Shown here: positions 41,069 through 48,928 of the stretch, piece after piece
How the letters are laid out: the number at the start of each line of letters is the position of its first letter
Position numbering within the stretch: the first letter of the stretch is position 1
Program-made: the position numbers and the translations under genes
DNA from: Bradyrhizobium ivorense
Lineage (GTDB): Bacteria > Pseudomonadota > Alphaproteobacteria > Rhizobiales > Xanthobacteraceae
NCBI RefSeq assembly: GCF_900696085.1
Contig: NZ_CAADFC020000013.1
Coordinates: 1-64,000 of the forward strand
Direction of reading: 5' to 3'
Length of the DNA stretch: 64,000 nucleotides
The notes under the pieces: generated by a model
What the model was told of the DNA's origin: nothing
Database searches by the model: none
What the model saw: the letters and a program-made list of their open reading frames with translations, nothing else

Positions 41069-41916
41069 GGTGGTGTGGACTCTAGGGATTCCCTTTTAGG
41101 GGCAAATCAGATTCAAGATTGCTTTTGGGGAGGCAGTCTTGGGTGTGATGGATCGGCTGGTGTTGAGCGACGCGGCGTGGGAGCGGATGGCGCCGCTGAT
41201 CATAGGCCGGCCTGACCAGAAGGGCTCGACCGGCCGCGACAATCGGATGTTCGTGGAGGGTGTGCTTTGGATCGTGCGTACGGGCGCTCCCTGGCGTGAT
41301 CTTCCGGAGGCGTTCGGAGACTGGAACAGCGTGTTCCGGCGCTTCAGTCGATGGAGCGCCAAAGGCGTCTGGTGCCGCATCTTCGAGGCGATGTCCGATG
41401 ACCCCGACTTCGAATATTTGATCGTCGATTCCACCATCGTCCGAGCCCATCAGCATGCTGCCGGGGCCAAAAAAGGGGGTCTGAAGATCAGGCAATTGGC
41501 CGTTCGCGCGGCGGCCTGAGCACCAAGATACATATGGCCGTTCGCGGCTTGGGATGTCCCGTACGGTTCACGATCACCGCGGGTCAGAAGGGCGATGCAC
41601 CGCAAGCTGCCGAATTGATCGAGGGGTTGCCTGCCGAGGTGGTCATGGGCGACACGGCCTATGACGCCGATCACTTGCGCCAAGCCATCGCAGCCAAAGG
41701 GGCGCTCGCCGTCATCCCCAACAACCCGTCACGAGCGCTCAAGCATCCGCTCGACAAGTATCTCTATGCCCAGCGCCACCTCGTCGAATGCTGCTTCTCA
41801 AACCTCAAGCAATTCCGCCGCGTCGCAACCCGCTTCGAAAAGACCGCTCGAAATTATCGGGCGGTCGTCACCCTCGCAGCCATCATTCTCTGGCTGCGGT
41901 AAGTGTCCACACCACC
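41069..41916 (+). mobile_element. Complete IS5-family (IS427-like) insertion sequence, 848 bp
   Basis: Ends are perfect 12-bp inverted repeats GGTGGTGTGGAC (41069-41080) and GTCCACACCACC (41905-41916). They are flanked by a TA on each side (41067-41068 and 41917-41918), consistent with a 2-base TA target duplication. The element contains one transposase split into two frames. The intact ends and clean duplication suggest a recent insertion. Confidence 0.92.
41139..41902 (+). CDS. IS5/IS427-type DDE transposase, two frames (orfA-orfB)
   Basis: The first frame (41139-41519, TTG start behind GGGGAGG) gives MDRLVLSDAAWERMAPLI, FVEGVLWIVRTGAPWRDLPE, and the first catalytic Asp in YLIVDSTIVRAHQHAAGAKK. 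After the run CCAAAAAAGGGGG (41467-41479) the family sequence continues in the -1 frame as EDQAIGRSRGGLSTKIHMAV through VMGDTAYDADHL (second Asp) and KQFRRVATRFEK (third, Glu side) to the stop at 41902. IS427-group elements commonly make their full transposase by frameshifting on an A run, so this is likely programmed; a simple inactivating indel cannot be excluded. Confidence 0.85.
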
Positions 41917-41975
41917 TAAGGCGTGCGCACATCTGGTGCGAGGGCTTTACAGGTCAGGAAGGCACCACCGGATGG

Positions 41976-42172
41976 GTTCCCTCCCCCCCTTGCGGGGGAG
42001 GGTTAGGGAGAGGGGTAAGCCGCGCGGGCGGTGTTTGTGGCTTACCCCTCTCTCCAACTCTCCCCCGCAAGGGGGGAGAGAGCCCTCCCACCTCCCGTGC
42101 AGCCTTAAGCAAGATCGGCTTAGTGATGAGTGAGATGTGCGCATGCCCTCTCCCACAAGGGGAGAGGGTGAC
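41976..42172. repeat. Composite intergenic repeat, family G copy 2
   Basis: GGTTCCCTCCCCCCCTTGCGGGGGAGGG at the left and AACTCTCCCCCGCAAGGGGGGAGAG in the middle are hairpins that also pair with each other (GGGGTAAGC/GCTTACCCC). The end at 42145-42169 is CCCTCTCCCACAAGGGGAGAGGG. It fills the gap between the IS and the dehydrogenase gene. Confidence 0.8.
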
Positions 42173-42177
42173 AGAAA

Positions 42178-43257
42178 TCAATCCACCATGTCCGCGACGG
42201 CCTTGCCGCACGCCGTGGTGTCGGCGTTGCCGCCGAGGTCGCGGGTGCGCAGCGTGCGTTCGCCGAGCGTGCGCTCGATCGCGCCGACGATGGCGTCGGC
42301 GGCCTGCTTCTCGCCGAGATGCTCCAGCATCATCGCGCCGGACCAGATCATGCCGATCGGGTTGGCGATGCCCTGCCCTGCGATATCGGGCGCCGAACCG
42401 TGCACCGGCTCGAACACGCTCGGGAAATTGCCTTCCGGATTGATGTTGCCCGACGGCGCGATGCCGATGGTGCCGGTGCAGGCCGGGCCGAGGTCGGACA
42501 GGATGTCGCCGAACAAATTGGAGCCCACCACGACGTCGAACCAGTCCGGATGCAGCACGAAGTTCGCGGTCAGAATGTCGATGTGGTACTTGTCCCACTT
42601 CACGCCGGGATATTTCTTGGCCATCGCCTCCACGCGCTCGTCCCAATAGGGCATGGTGATGGAGATGCCGTTCGACTTGGTCGCCGAGGTCAGATGCTTC
42701 TTCGGCCGCGACTGCGCGAGGTCGAAGGCGAATTTCAGGATGCGGTCGACGCCGGTGCGGGTCATCACCGTCTGCTGCGTCACGAACTCGCGGTCGGTAT
42801 CCGGGAACATGCGGCCGCCGACCGAGGAATACTCGCCCTCGGTGTTCTCGCGCACCACCCAGAAATCGATGTCGCCGGGCTTGCGGCCCGCCAGCGGCGA
42901 CGGCACGCCGGGCATCAGCCGCACCGGGCGCAGGTTGACATACTGGTCGAACTCGCGGCGGAATTTGATCAGCGAGCCCCACAGCGAGATGTGGTCGGGA
43001 ATCTTCGCCGGCCAGCCGACCGCGCCGAAATAGATCGCGTCGTGCTTGCCGATCTGCGCCTTCCAGTCTTCCGGCATCATCTCGCCGTGCTTCTCGTAAT
43101 AGTCGTAGGAGGCGAAGTCGAAATGATCGAACTGCACCGTGACGCCGTGCTTCTTCGCCGCCGCCTCGACGACGCGCAGCCCCTCCGGCATCACTTCCTT
43201 GCCGATGCCGTCACCGGGAATGACCGCAATCCGATACTGCTTCTTTGCGCTAACCAT
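42178..43257 (-). CDS. Tartrate dehydrogenase/D-malate dehydrogenase-type decarboxylating enzyme
   Basis: A 359-residue member of the isopropylmalate/isocitrate dehydrogenase family. IAVIPGDGIGKEVMPEGLRVVE and the block VNLRPVRLMPGVPSPLAGRKPGDIDFWVVRENTEGEYSSVGGRMF are diagnostic of the TtuC/DmlA branch. DVVVGSNLFGDILSDLGPACTGTIGIAPSGNINPE holds the metal and NAD contacts. It would oxidise and decarboxylate tartrate, D-malate or similar 2-hydroxy diacids. ATG 43257 follows AAGGG at 9 bases; a start 3 codons upstream is possible. Whether tartrate or D-malate is the main substrate cannot be read from sequence. Confidence 0.88.
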   Translation of the reverse strand: MVSAKKQYRIAVIPGDGIGKEVMPEGLRVVEAAAKKHGVTVQFDHFDFASYDYYEKHGEMMPEDWKAQIGKHDAIYFGAVGWPAKIPDHISLWGSLIKFRREFDQYVNLRPVRLMPGVPSPLAGRKPGDIDFWVVRENTEGEYSSVGGRMFPDTDREFVTQQTVMTRTGVDRILKFAFDLAQSRPKKHLTSATKSNGISITMPYWDERVEAMAKKYPGVKWDKYHIDILTANFVLHPDWFDVVVGSNLFGDILSDLGPACTGTIGIAPSGNINPEGNFPSVFEPVHGSAPDIAGQGIANPIGMIWSGAMMLEHLGEKQAADAIVGAIERTLGERTLRTRDLGGNADTTACGKAVADMVD

Positions 43258-43426
43258 CGAGAACACCCTTGTGATTTGCCCGGCCGGCGATGCCGCCTAT
43301 CCTGATCGCCCTGCAATGGACCAAACCGCGCGCCAGCGCAACGCTGCAGTGCAGTGTTGACCGCAGCGCGACCCTGCCCCACCAAATTCGCCTACATCCC
43401 GTTCCTCATACCAAGCGAGACATCCC

Positions 43427-44203
43427 ATGGATCTGCATCTGCGCGGCAAACGAGTCCTGATCACCGGCGCCTCCAAGGGCATTGGCGCCGCAGCCGCCGA
43501 AGCCTTTGCCGAGGAAGGCGCCCATCTGTTGCTGGCCGCCCGCAACGGCGATCAGCTCAAGGCGCTGGCCGAGCGGCTGCGTTCCGCGCACCAGATCGAC
43601 GCCGCGATCAGCGTCGTCGACCTGCGCAAGTCGGACGACCTGGCGCGATTGGCAAAGGAGGCCGCCGAGATCGACATCCTCGTCAACAATGCCGGCGACA
43701 TTCCGGGCGGCTCGATCGACAAGATCGACGAGGCGACCTGGCGGCACGCCTGGGAGCTCAAGGTGTTCGGCTACATCAACCTGACACGTGCGGTCTACGC
43801 CCAGATGAAGGCGCGCGGCGGCGGCGTGATCGTCAACGACATCGGCGCGGCCGGCGAGCGGTTCGACGCCAACTACATCTGCGGCAGCGCCGGCAATGCG
43901 GCGCTGATGGCCTTTACCCGCGCGCTCGGCGGCAAGAGCCTTGCCGACAACATCCGCGTCGTCGGCATCAATCCGGGCCCGGTCGGCACCGACCGCCACG
44001 TCACGCTGCTCAAGACCCGCGCAAAACATCAGTTCGGCGACGAGAACCGCTACAAGGAATTCCAGAAGGGCATGCCGCTCGGCCGCCCCGCCCATGCGCG
44101 CGAGATCGGCGACCTGATGGCGTTTCTGGCCTCCGACCGCGCCGGCTATACGTCGGGTGTGATCTACTCGGTGGACGGCGGACTGACCTCGGGGTGGGGA
44201 TAA
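43427..44203 (+). CDS. SDR-fold protein lacking the canonical YxxxK catalytic pair
   Basis: A 258-residue Rossmann protein. The cofactor motif TGASKGIG, the NNAG motif (LVNNAGDIPGG) and C-terminal YTSGVIYSVDGGLTSGWG are intact. The active-site segment where YSASK is expected reads ICGSAGNAALMAFTRALG, so Tyr and Lys of the catalytic tetrad are replaced (the only nearby Tyr is displaced by three residues); the preceding Ser position is NDIGAAGERF, also without a serine. It may bind NAD(P) without standard SDR chemistry or use another mechanism. Divergent from the TtuC/DmlA-like gene, 169 bases away; no operon partner on its strand. Confidence 0.85.
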   Translation: MDLHLRGKRVLITGASKGIGAAAAEAFAEEGAHLLLAARNGDQLKALAERLRSAHQIDAAISVVDLRKSDDLARLAKEAAEIDILVNNAGDIPGGSIDKIDEATWRHAWELKVFGYINLTRAVYAQMKARGGGVIVNDIGAAGERFDANYICGSAGNAALMAFTRALGGKSLADNIRVVGINPGPVGTDRHVTLLKTRAKHQFGDENRYKEFQKGMPLGRPAHAREIGDLMAFLASDRAGYTSGVIYSVDGGLTSGWG

Positions 44204-44227
44204 GCGTTTAGGCCCTCACTCTCTCCC

Positions 44228-44349
44228 CGTCATTGCGAGGCGCGCAGCGACGAAGCAATCCATCTGTCCACGCGCGCCGATAGATGGATTGCTTCGCGGA
44301 GCCTGTCATCGGGCGGCGCTACGCGCCGACCCGGTGGCTCGCAATGACG
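44228..44349. repeat. Intergenic palindromic repeat, family B copy 3
   Basis: CGTCATTGCGAGGCGCGCAG at the left, GGTGGCTCGCAATGACG at the right, core CGAAGCAATCCATCT / AGATGGATTGCTTCG. Nearly the same right arm (GGAGCCTGTCATCGGGCGGCG) as copy 2. Lies between two convergent genes, where it may serve as terminator. Confidence 0.9.
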
Positions 44350-44351
44350 GC

Positions 44352-45203
44352 CTAACCGGCGGTCCTTTCAAACAACTGCCGGACCAGCGTCGTGATCCGG
44401 CCCTGCGGCGCCAGCATCTCGTTCAGAATTGAGAAATGGTTGGCGCCGGCGATCTCCTCATAGGTCACCGGCAGGCCGTAGCGGGCACGATGGCCGGCGA
44501 AATCCGCGGTCTGCTTGCGCAGCAGCGGCAGTTCGGCGCTGCCGACCACCAACGACAGCGGTTTTGCCGGGCCGCCCTCCTGCATCATCGGCGAGTTGCG
44601 CCGCGACGTGGCTTCGTCGAGCTTGAGCTTGTCGTTGAGATAGGAGTGCCTGATCACCTCGAGATCGTAGATACCCGAGATCGCCATGCCCGCCCGGACA
44701 TGCTGATGCGACAGCGCCATCGCCGTCAAATGCCCGCCCGCGGACCAGCCCGACACCACGATGCCGCCGGCCGCGGCGCCGAGGCCGGGCAAGCGGCCAA
44801 CCAGGAAATCGATCCCGGCATGAATTTCCGCGACGATCTCGTCGAGCGTCGCGTCCGGCGCCAGCGTGTAGCCGATCAGCGCGACGTTGATGCCGTGCGC
44901 CATCGGCCCCTCGGCGAAGATCGAAAACACCTCCTTGGCGCGGCTCTGCCAGTAGCCGCCGTGGATGAACAGCAGCGTCGGCGCGCCGTCGCGCGCTTTG
45001 AGGAAATCGATCCGGTTGCGCTCGCGCGGGCCGTATCTGAGGTCGAGATGGTCCGGATGCTGCTGGCGCAGCGCGGCCGAGCGCTGCTCCCAGCCGGCGA
45101 CGAGCTCGGCGCTGCCGGCCACCGCGGCACTGTTGTTGAGGCCGAGATCGCGCGCCTCTTGGCTCATTCCGCGCCAGTCGAGCGCGGAAAACAATGCTGC
45201 CAT
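44352..45203 (-). CDS. Alpha/beta-hydrolase (kynurenine formamidase-like esterase)
   Basis: A 283-residue hydrolase. The oxyanion motif is LLFIHGGYWQSRAKEVFS (HGGYW), the nucleophile elbow is VSGWSAGGHLTAMAL with Ser near residue 154, and the histidine is in AGANHFSILNEML. The HGGYW form and length match arylformamidase/kynurenine formamidase-like and related carboxylesterases. It is divergent from an amidase gene 88 bases away, which hints at joint handling of an amide or ester substrate. No tryptophan-degradation genes are nearby, so the formamidase role is only a suggestion. Confidence 0.87.
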   Translation of the reverse strand: MAALFSALDWRGMSQEARDLGLNNSAAVAGSAELVAGWEQRSAALRQQHPDHLDLRYGPRERNRIDFLKARDGAPTLLFIHGGYWQSRAKEVFSIFAEGPMAHGINVALIGYTLAPDATLDEIVAEIHAGIDFLVGRLPGLGAAAGGIVVSGWSAGGHLTAMALSHQHVRAGMAISGIYDLEVIRHSYLNDKLKLDEATSRRNSPMMQEGGPAKPLSLVVGSAELPLLRKQTADFAGHRARYGLPVTYEEIAGANHFSILNEMLAPQGRITTLVRQLFERTAG

Positions 45204-45291
45204 TCGCCTCTCCCTCGTTTGCGTCGCATTGCCACGACCGCCGAAAATGTTCTACAGCAAGCTCAAACAGAAAACACAGGAGCAACGGCGC

Positions 45292-46713
45292 ATGGCTGAT
45301 CAGGGCTTGGTGAAGGAAACGGCATGCGCCGTGGTCGATAAACTGAAGGCCGGCGACGTCTCCCCGCTCGAGCTGCTCGACGTGCTGGAGACGCGCATCG
45401 CCGCGGTCGACGGCAAGGTCAACGCGCTGCCGACGCTGTGCTTCGATCGTGCCCGCACCCACGCGAAAACGCTGATGCAAAAGCCGGCGGCCGAGCGCGG
45501 GCTGCTTGCGGGCCTGCCGGTCCCGATCAAGGACCTCACCAATGTCGCGGGCGTGCTGACCACGCAGGGCTCGCCAATCTTCAAGGACACCGTCCCGGCG
45601 AAATCCGACATCCTGGTCGAACGTCTCGAAGACAATGGCGCGGTGATCTACGCCAAGTCGAACACGCCGGAGTTCGGCGCGGGCGCCAACACCTTCAACG
45701 AGGTGTTCGGCTTTACCCGCAATCCCTGGGATACGTCGCGCTCGGCCGCTGGCTCCTCCGGCGGCGCCGCGGCGGCACTGGCCAGCGGCACGGCGTGGCT
45801 CGCGCACGGCTCCGACATGGGCGGCAGCCTGCGCAATCCGGCGAGCTTCTGCGGCATCGTTGGCCTCCGGCCGAGCATCGGCCGCGTCGCGCACACCGTC
45901 GCCGCCGCGGTCGACCGCAATCTCGGCGTCCAGGGCCCGATGGCGCGCAACGTCGAGGATCTCGCGCTGCTGCTCGATGCCATGAGCGGCGAACATCCCG
46001 GCGATCCGCTGTCGCTGCCCTCGCCCGCGACGTCGTTCTTGTCTGCCGCGCGCTCGGGCAACAAGCCGAAGCGCATCGCCTATTCACCCGATCTCGGCAT
46101 CACGCCTGTCGATCCCGAGGTCAAGGCGGTCACGCGCAGGGCGGCGGAGCGTTTTGCCGAGCTAGGCGCCATCGTCGAGGAAGCCCATCCCGACCTGCGC
46201 GAGGCCCATGAATGCTTCCACGTGCTGCGCGCGTTCGACTTCGCGATCAGCAAGGCCCAGCTGTTGCGCACCAAGCGCGACCTGCTGAAGCCGGAAGTGA
46301 TCTGGAACATCGAGGAGGGCCTGAAGCTCACGGTCGAGCAACTCGAGCGCGCCGAGGCGCAGCGCGTGGCGCTGGCCGCGCGCACGCTCGAATTCTTCGA
46401 CAGCTACGACCTGCTGCTGGCGCCTGCGACCATCGTGCCGCCATTCCCGGTCGAGAATCGCTATGTCGCCGAATGCGACGGCAAGAAGTTCGACAATTAC
46501 GTCGAGTGGCTCGGCATCGTCTATGCGATCACGCTGGCCTGCTGTCCTGCGCTGTCGCTGCCCTGCGGCTTCACCGCCTCGGGCCTGCCGGTCGGTTTGC
46601 AGATGTTGGCCAAGCCGCGCGCCGAGGCGCAGCTGCTCGCCGGCGCGAAAGTGCTGGAGGATATTCTGGGCGTGCGCGGCACCACCCCGATCGATCCGCG
46701 GCCACCGAGGTAG
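45292..46713 (+). CDS. Amidase-signature-family hydrolase
   Basis: A 473-residue amidase. The Ser-cisSer-Lys triad is visible: Lys in GLPVPIKDLTNVAG (about residue 80), cis-Ser in RSAAGSSGGAAAALASGTAW (about 155) and nucleophile Ser in HGSDMGGSLRNPASFCG (about 179). It hydrolyses a carboxamide to acid and ammonia. ATG 45292 follows AGGAG at 9 bases. Typical length for the family; C-terminal GFTASGLPVGLQMLAKPRAE is standard. Divergent from the alpha/beta-hydrolase and followed by a TetR gene on the opposite strand beyond a repeat. Confidence 0.92.
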   Translation: MADQGLVKETACAVVDKLKAGDVSPLELLDVLETRIAAVDGKVNALPTLCFDRARTHAKTLMQKPAAERGLLAGLPVPIKDLTNVAGVLTTQGSPIFKDTVPAKSDILVERLEDNGAVIYAKSNTPEFGAGANTFNEVFGFTRNPWDTSRSAAGSSGGAAAALASGTAWLAHGSDMGGSLRNPASFCGIVGLRPSIGRVAHTVAAAVDRNLGVQGPMARNVEDLALLLDAMSGEHPGDPLSLPSPATSFLSAARSGNKPKRIAYSPDLGITPVDPEVKAVTRRAAERFAELGAIVEEAHPDLREAHECFHVLRAFDFAISKAQLLRTKRDLLKPEVIWNIEEGLKLTVEQLERAEAQRVALAARTLEFFDSYDLLLAPATIVPPFPVENRYVAECDGKKFDNYVEWLGIVYAITLACCPALSLPCGFTASGLPVGLQMLAKPRAEAQLLAGAKVLEDILGVRGTTPIDPRPPR

Positions 46714-46730
46714 AGCCTCGCTCTCCATCT

Positions 46731-46847
46731 CGTCATTGCGAGCGAAGCGAAGCAATCCATGCTTCAGCATGTGCGGAGCGATGGATTGCTTCGTCGCTTC
46801 GGGGCAAAATTGCTTTGCAATTTTGCCCCGAGCTCCTCGCAATGACG
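46731..46847. repeat. Intergenic palindromic repeat, family B copy 4
   Basis: CGTCATTGCGAGCGAAGCGA at the left as in copy 1, core CGAAGCAATCCATGC with GCGATGGATTGCTTCG, then an extra 31-base hairpin (46800-46830) with stem CGGGGCAAAATTGC, ending CTCGCAATGACG. Located between convergent amidase and TetR genes. Confidence 0.9.
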
Positions 46848-46870
46848 CGGTGTGGCGCCGAAGCGACGGC

Positions 46871-47503
46871 CTACGCCTGCTCTTCCGCCGCCTTCAACGC
46901 GATGGCGAGCGCCTGCTTGGTCTGCTCGACAATCTCGTCGGCCAGTTCCTCGATGCTGATCTGGGCGACCTCACCGGTGAGCAGTCCCTGCTCGGCCAGC
47001 ATCACGATGCCGTGCAGGCCGGCCCAGATCTTCAGGGCCTGCCGCTCGCGCAGCAGCCCGACGGCCGGGGCCTCGAATGACTCGATCAGCAGCGCCAGCG
47101 TTTCCATCGCCGCGGTGTGCAGCTCGCTGCCCTCGGGCGCGCAGGCCATGGTGCGCGAAGCAAACATCAAACGGTAGATGCCGTGGCGCTGCAGCCCGAA
47201 GGCAAGCGACGCCTGGGCAAAGCGCGACAATTTCGACCCCTTGCCCGGCGCCTCGATCACCTCGCGCATCATCACGTTGAACTGCCGGAACGCTTCCGCG
47301 GTCACCGCCTGCAACAGCGCGTCGCGGTCGGCAAAATGCCGATACGGCGCCGGCTGCGAGACGCCGAGCTGCTTGGCCAGCGCCTTGATGCTGATCGCCT
47401 CCGGCCCGCCGAGCTCGACCTCCTGCAGCGCGGCCTGGATCAGGGCCTCGCGAAGATCGCCATGGTGGTAGGTCTTGAACGGCTTGCGAACGATTTGTCC
47501 CAT
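46871..47503 (-). CDS. TetR/AcrR-family regulator with WHG-type C-terminal domain
   Basis: About 210 residues. HTH: YHHGDLREALIQAALQEVEL then ISIKALAKQLGVSQPAPYRHFADRDALL; the recognition helix ends in PYRHF. The C-terminal part includes the GLQRHGIYRLMFASRTMACA and KIWAGLHGIVMLAEQGLL blocks typical of the WHG domain. Start uncertain: ATG 47503 or GTG 47533, neither with a clear ribosome-binding site. Convergent with the amidase; its target is not evident, and no palindrome stands out upstream in the 190-base spacer to the next gene, which holds no coding frame. Confidence 0.86.
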   Translation of the reverse strand: MGQIVRKPFKTYHHGDLREALIQAALQEVELGGPEAISIKALAKQLGVSQPAPYRHFADRDALLQAVTAEAFRQFNVMMREVIEAPGKGSKLSRFAQASLAFGLQRHGIYRLMFASRTMACAPEGSELHTAAMETLALLIESFEAPAVGLLRERQALKIWAGLHGIVMLAEQGLLTGEVAQISIEELADEIVEQTKQALAIALKAAEEQA

Positions 47504-47723
47504 TGCGGCACTGGTTAAGGGTCCGGCAGTCACGGATGGCGATCATCATGCTTGCGTATTCAGGCACTTAGCCTTCCTTAACAGCAATTAAGCAGGAAAC
47601 GCGAAACGACGCTACCCATTCCCGGGATCGCCGAGGTGGATGGGTTAACGGGGTCCGCCCTGCTCCCAGAAGGACGCCGGTTTCCGTGGCGGAGCAATTA
47701 GATAGCCAGCAGCCGATGCTGTC

Positions 47724-48830
47724 CTAGGCCTTCTCGCCGAGCGCCTTCAGGACCGCGAGACACTCGGACTTCATGCCGGCCATGATGTCGCGGACAGGCT
47801 GCTCCTGCTTGATCCGGCCGACAATCTGCCCGGACATGTAGCCCATGTAGTCGACCGCATTGGCCAGTTCGAGGCGCTTCAGCGCGGGGGCAACCAGCAG
47901 CTTCTGGGCGGCGAGCGGCAACGGCTGCGGCGCGCCGGGCGCGTCCCAGGCATCGGTCCACTTGCTGCGCAGGCCGCGCAACGGCTTGCCGGTGTCGTAT
48001 TTGCGCTGAATCGCGTCTTGTGACCGGGCCGCCAGAAACCGCTTGCGCATGTCGGGCGACAGCTCGCTCTGCGACGAGCCAAGCCAGATCGTGCCGCACC
48101 AGACGCCCTCGGCGCCGAGCGCGAAGGCGGCGGCGACGTGTCGCCCACTGCCGACGCCGCCCGCGGCGAGCACCGGGATCGGCGCGACCGCGTCGACCAC
48201 ATCGGGCCACAGCACCATCGAGGAGATCGTGCCGGTGTGTCCGCCCGCCTCGCTGCCTTGCGCCACAATCAGGTCGACGCCCGCCTGCACATGCTTGAGC
48301 GCATGCTCGGCGCTGCCGGCCATCGCACCGACCTTGATGCCGCGACTGTGCAGCCGCTCGACCACATAGGCCGGGGGCGCCCCCATCGCGCTCAGCACGA
48401 ACTTCGCCTGCGGATGGCGGACCACGATCTCCAGCACCTCGAGCACGCCCTCTTCGGTGTGGCCATGGCCCGGCGGCTTCTCGCGCAGCATCTCGGCCTC
48501 GACCTCCGGCGGCAGCGGCGGAATTCCGGCGTCGTCAAGCAACTTCTCGACGAAATCGATATGCTCCTTCGGCAGCGCCTTGAGGCGCTCCGACATCGGA
48601 ACCACCTGCCCGACCTTGTTGGCGAACAGCACGTCGATACAGTAGGGCCGCCCGCCCGTCCTTGCATCCATGTCGGTCAGGATGCGCTCGAGCTCGTCCG
48701 GCTGATAATAGCTTGCCGCCAGCGCGCCCATGCCGCCGGCATTGGTCACCTCGATCGCGACTTCCGGCTTGTGCGTGAAGCCGAAGATCGGGACCTCGAT
48801 CCCGAACATCTCGGTGATACGATTCTGCAT
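47724..48830 (-). CDS. Nitronate monooxygenase-like FMN enzyme
   Basis: A 368-residue TIM-barrel flavoprotein. N-terminal FGIEVPIFGFTHKPEVAIEVTNAGGMGALAAS, the active-site segment DLIVAQGSEAGGHTGTISSM with its histidine, and PVLAAGGVGSGRHVAAAFALGAEGVWCGT for FMN phosphate are characteristic of 2-nitropropane dioxygenase/nitronate monooxygenases and relatives. Some relatives act as enoyl-ACP or enone reductases. ATG 48830 follows CTGGAG. It lies 98 bases downstream of the acyl-CoA dehydrogenase gene on the same strand and may be part of the same CoA-thioester degradation set. Confidence 0.88.
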   Translation of the reverse strand: MQNRITEMFGIEVPIFGFTHKPEVAIEVTNAGGMGALAASYYQPDELERILTDMDARTGGRPYCIDVLFANKVGQVVPMSERLKALPKEHIDFVEKLLDDAGIPPLPPEVEAEMLREKPPGHGHTEEGVLEVLEIVVRHPQAKFVLSAMGAPPAYVVERLHSRGIKVGAMAGSAEHALKHVQAGVDLIVAQGSEAGGHTGTISSMVLWPDVVDAVAPIPVLAAGGVGSGRHVAAAFALGAEGVWCGTIWLGSSQSELSPDMRKRFLAARSQDAIQRKYDTGKPLRGLRSKWTDAWDAPGAPQPLPLAAQKLLVAPALKRLELANAVDYMGYMSGQIVGRIKQEQPVRDIMAGMKSECLAVLKALGEKA

Positions 48831-48928
48831 GTGCGCTCCAGTCTTCAATTGATGCGCGACGTCAGAGCCTGGACTCGCGCCGCCGTTTCTTCATCCACTG
48901 CCATCTGCCCGCATCGCCTCGTTGCTCA

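Noticed and set aside
19429..46847. A CRISPR-like array
   Set aside because: The repeats are long palindromes many kilobases apart with no regular spacers, and no cas genes are present.
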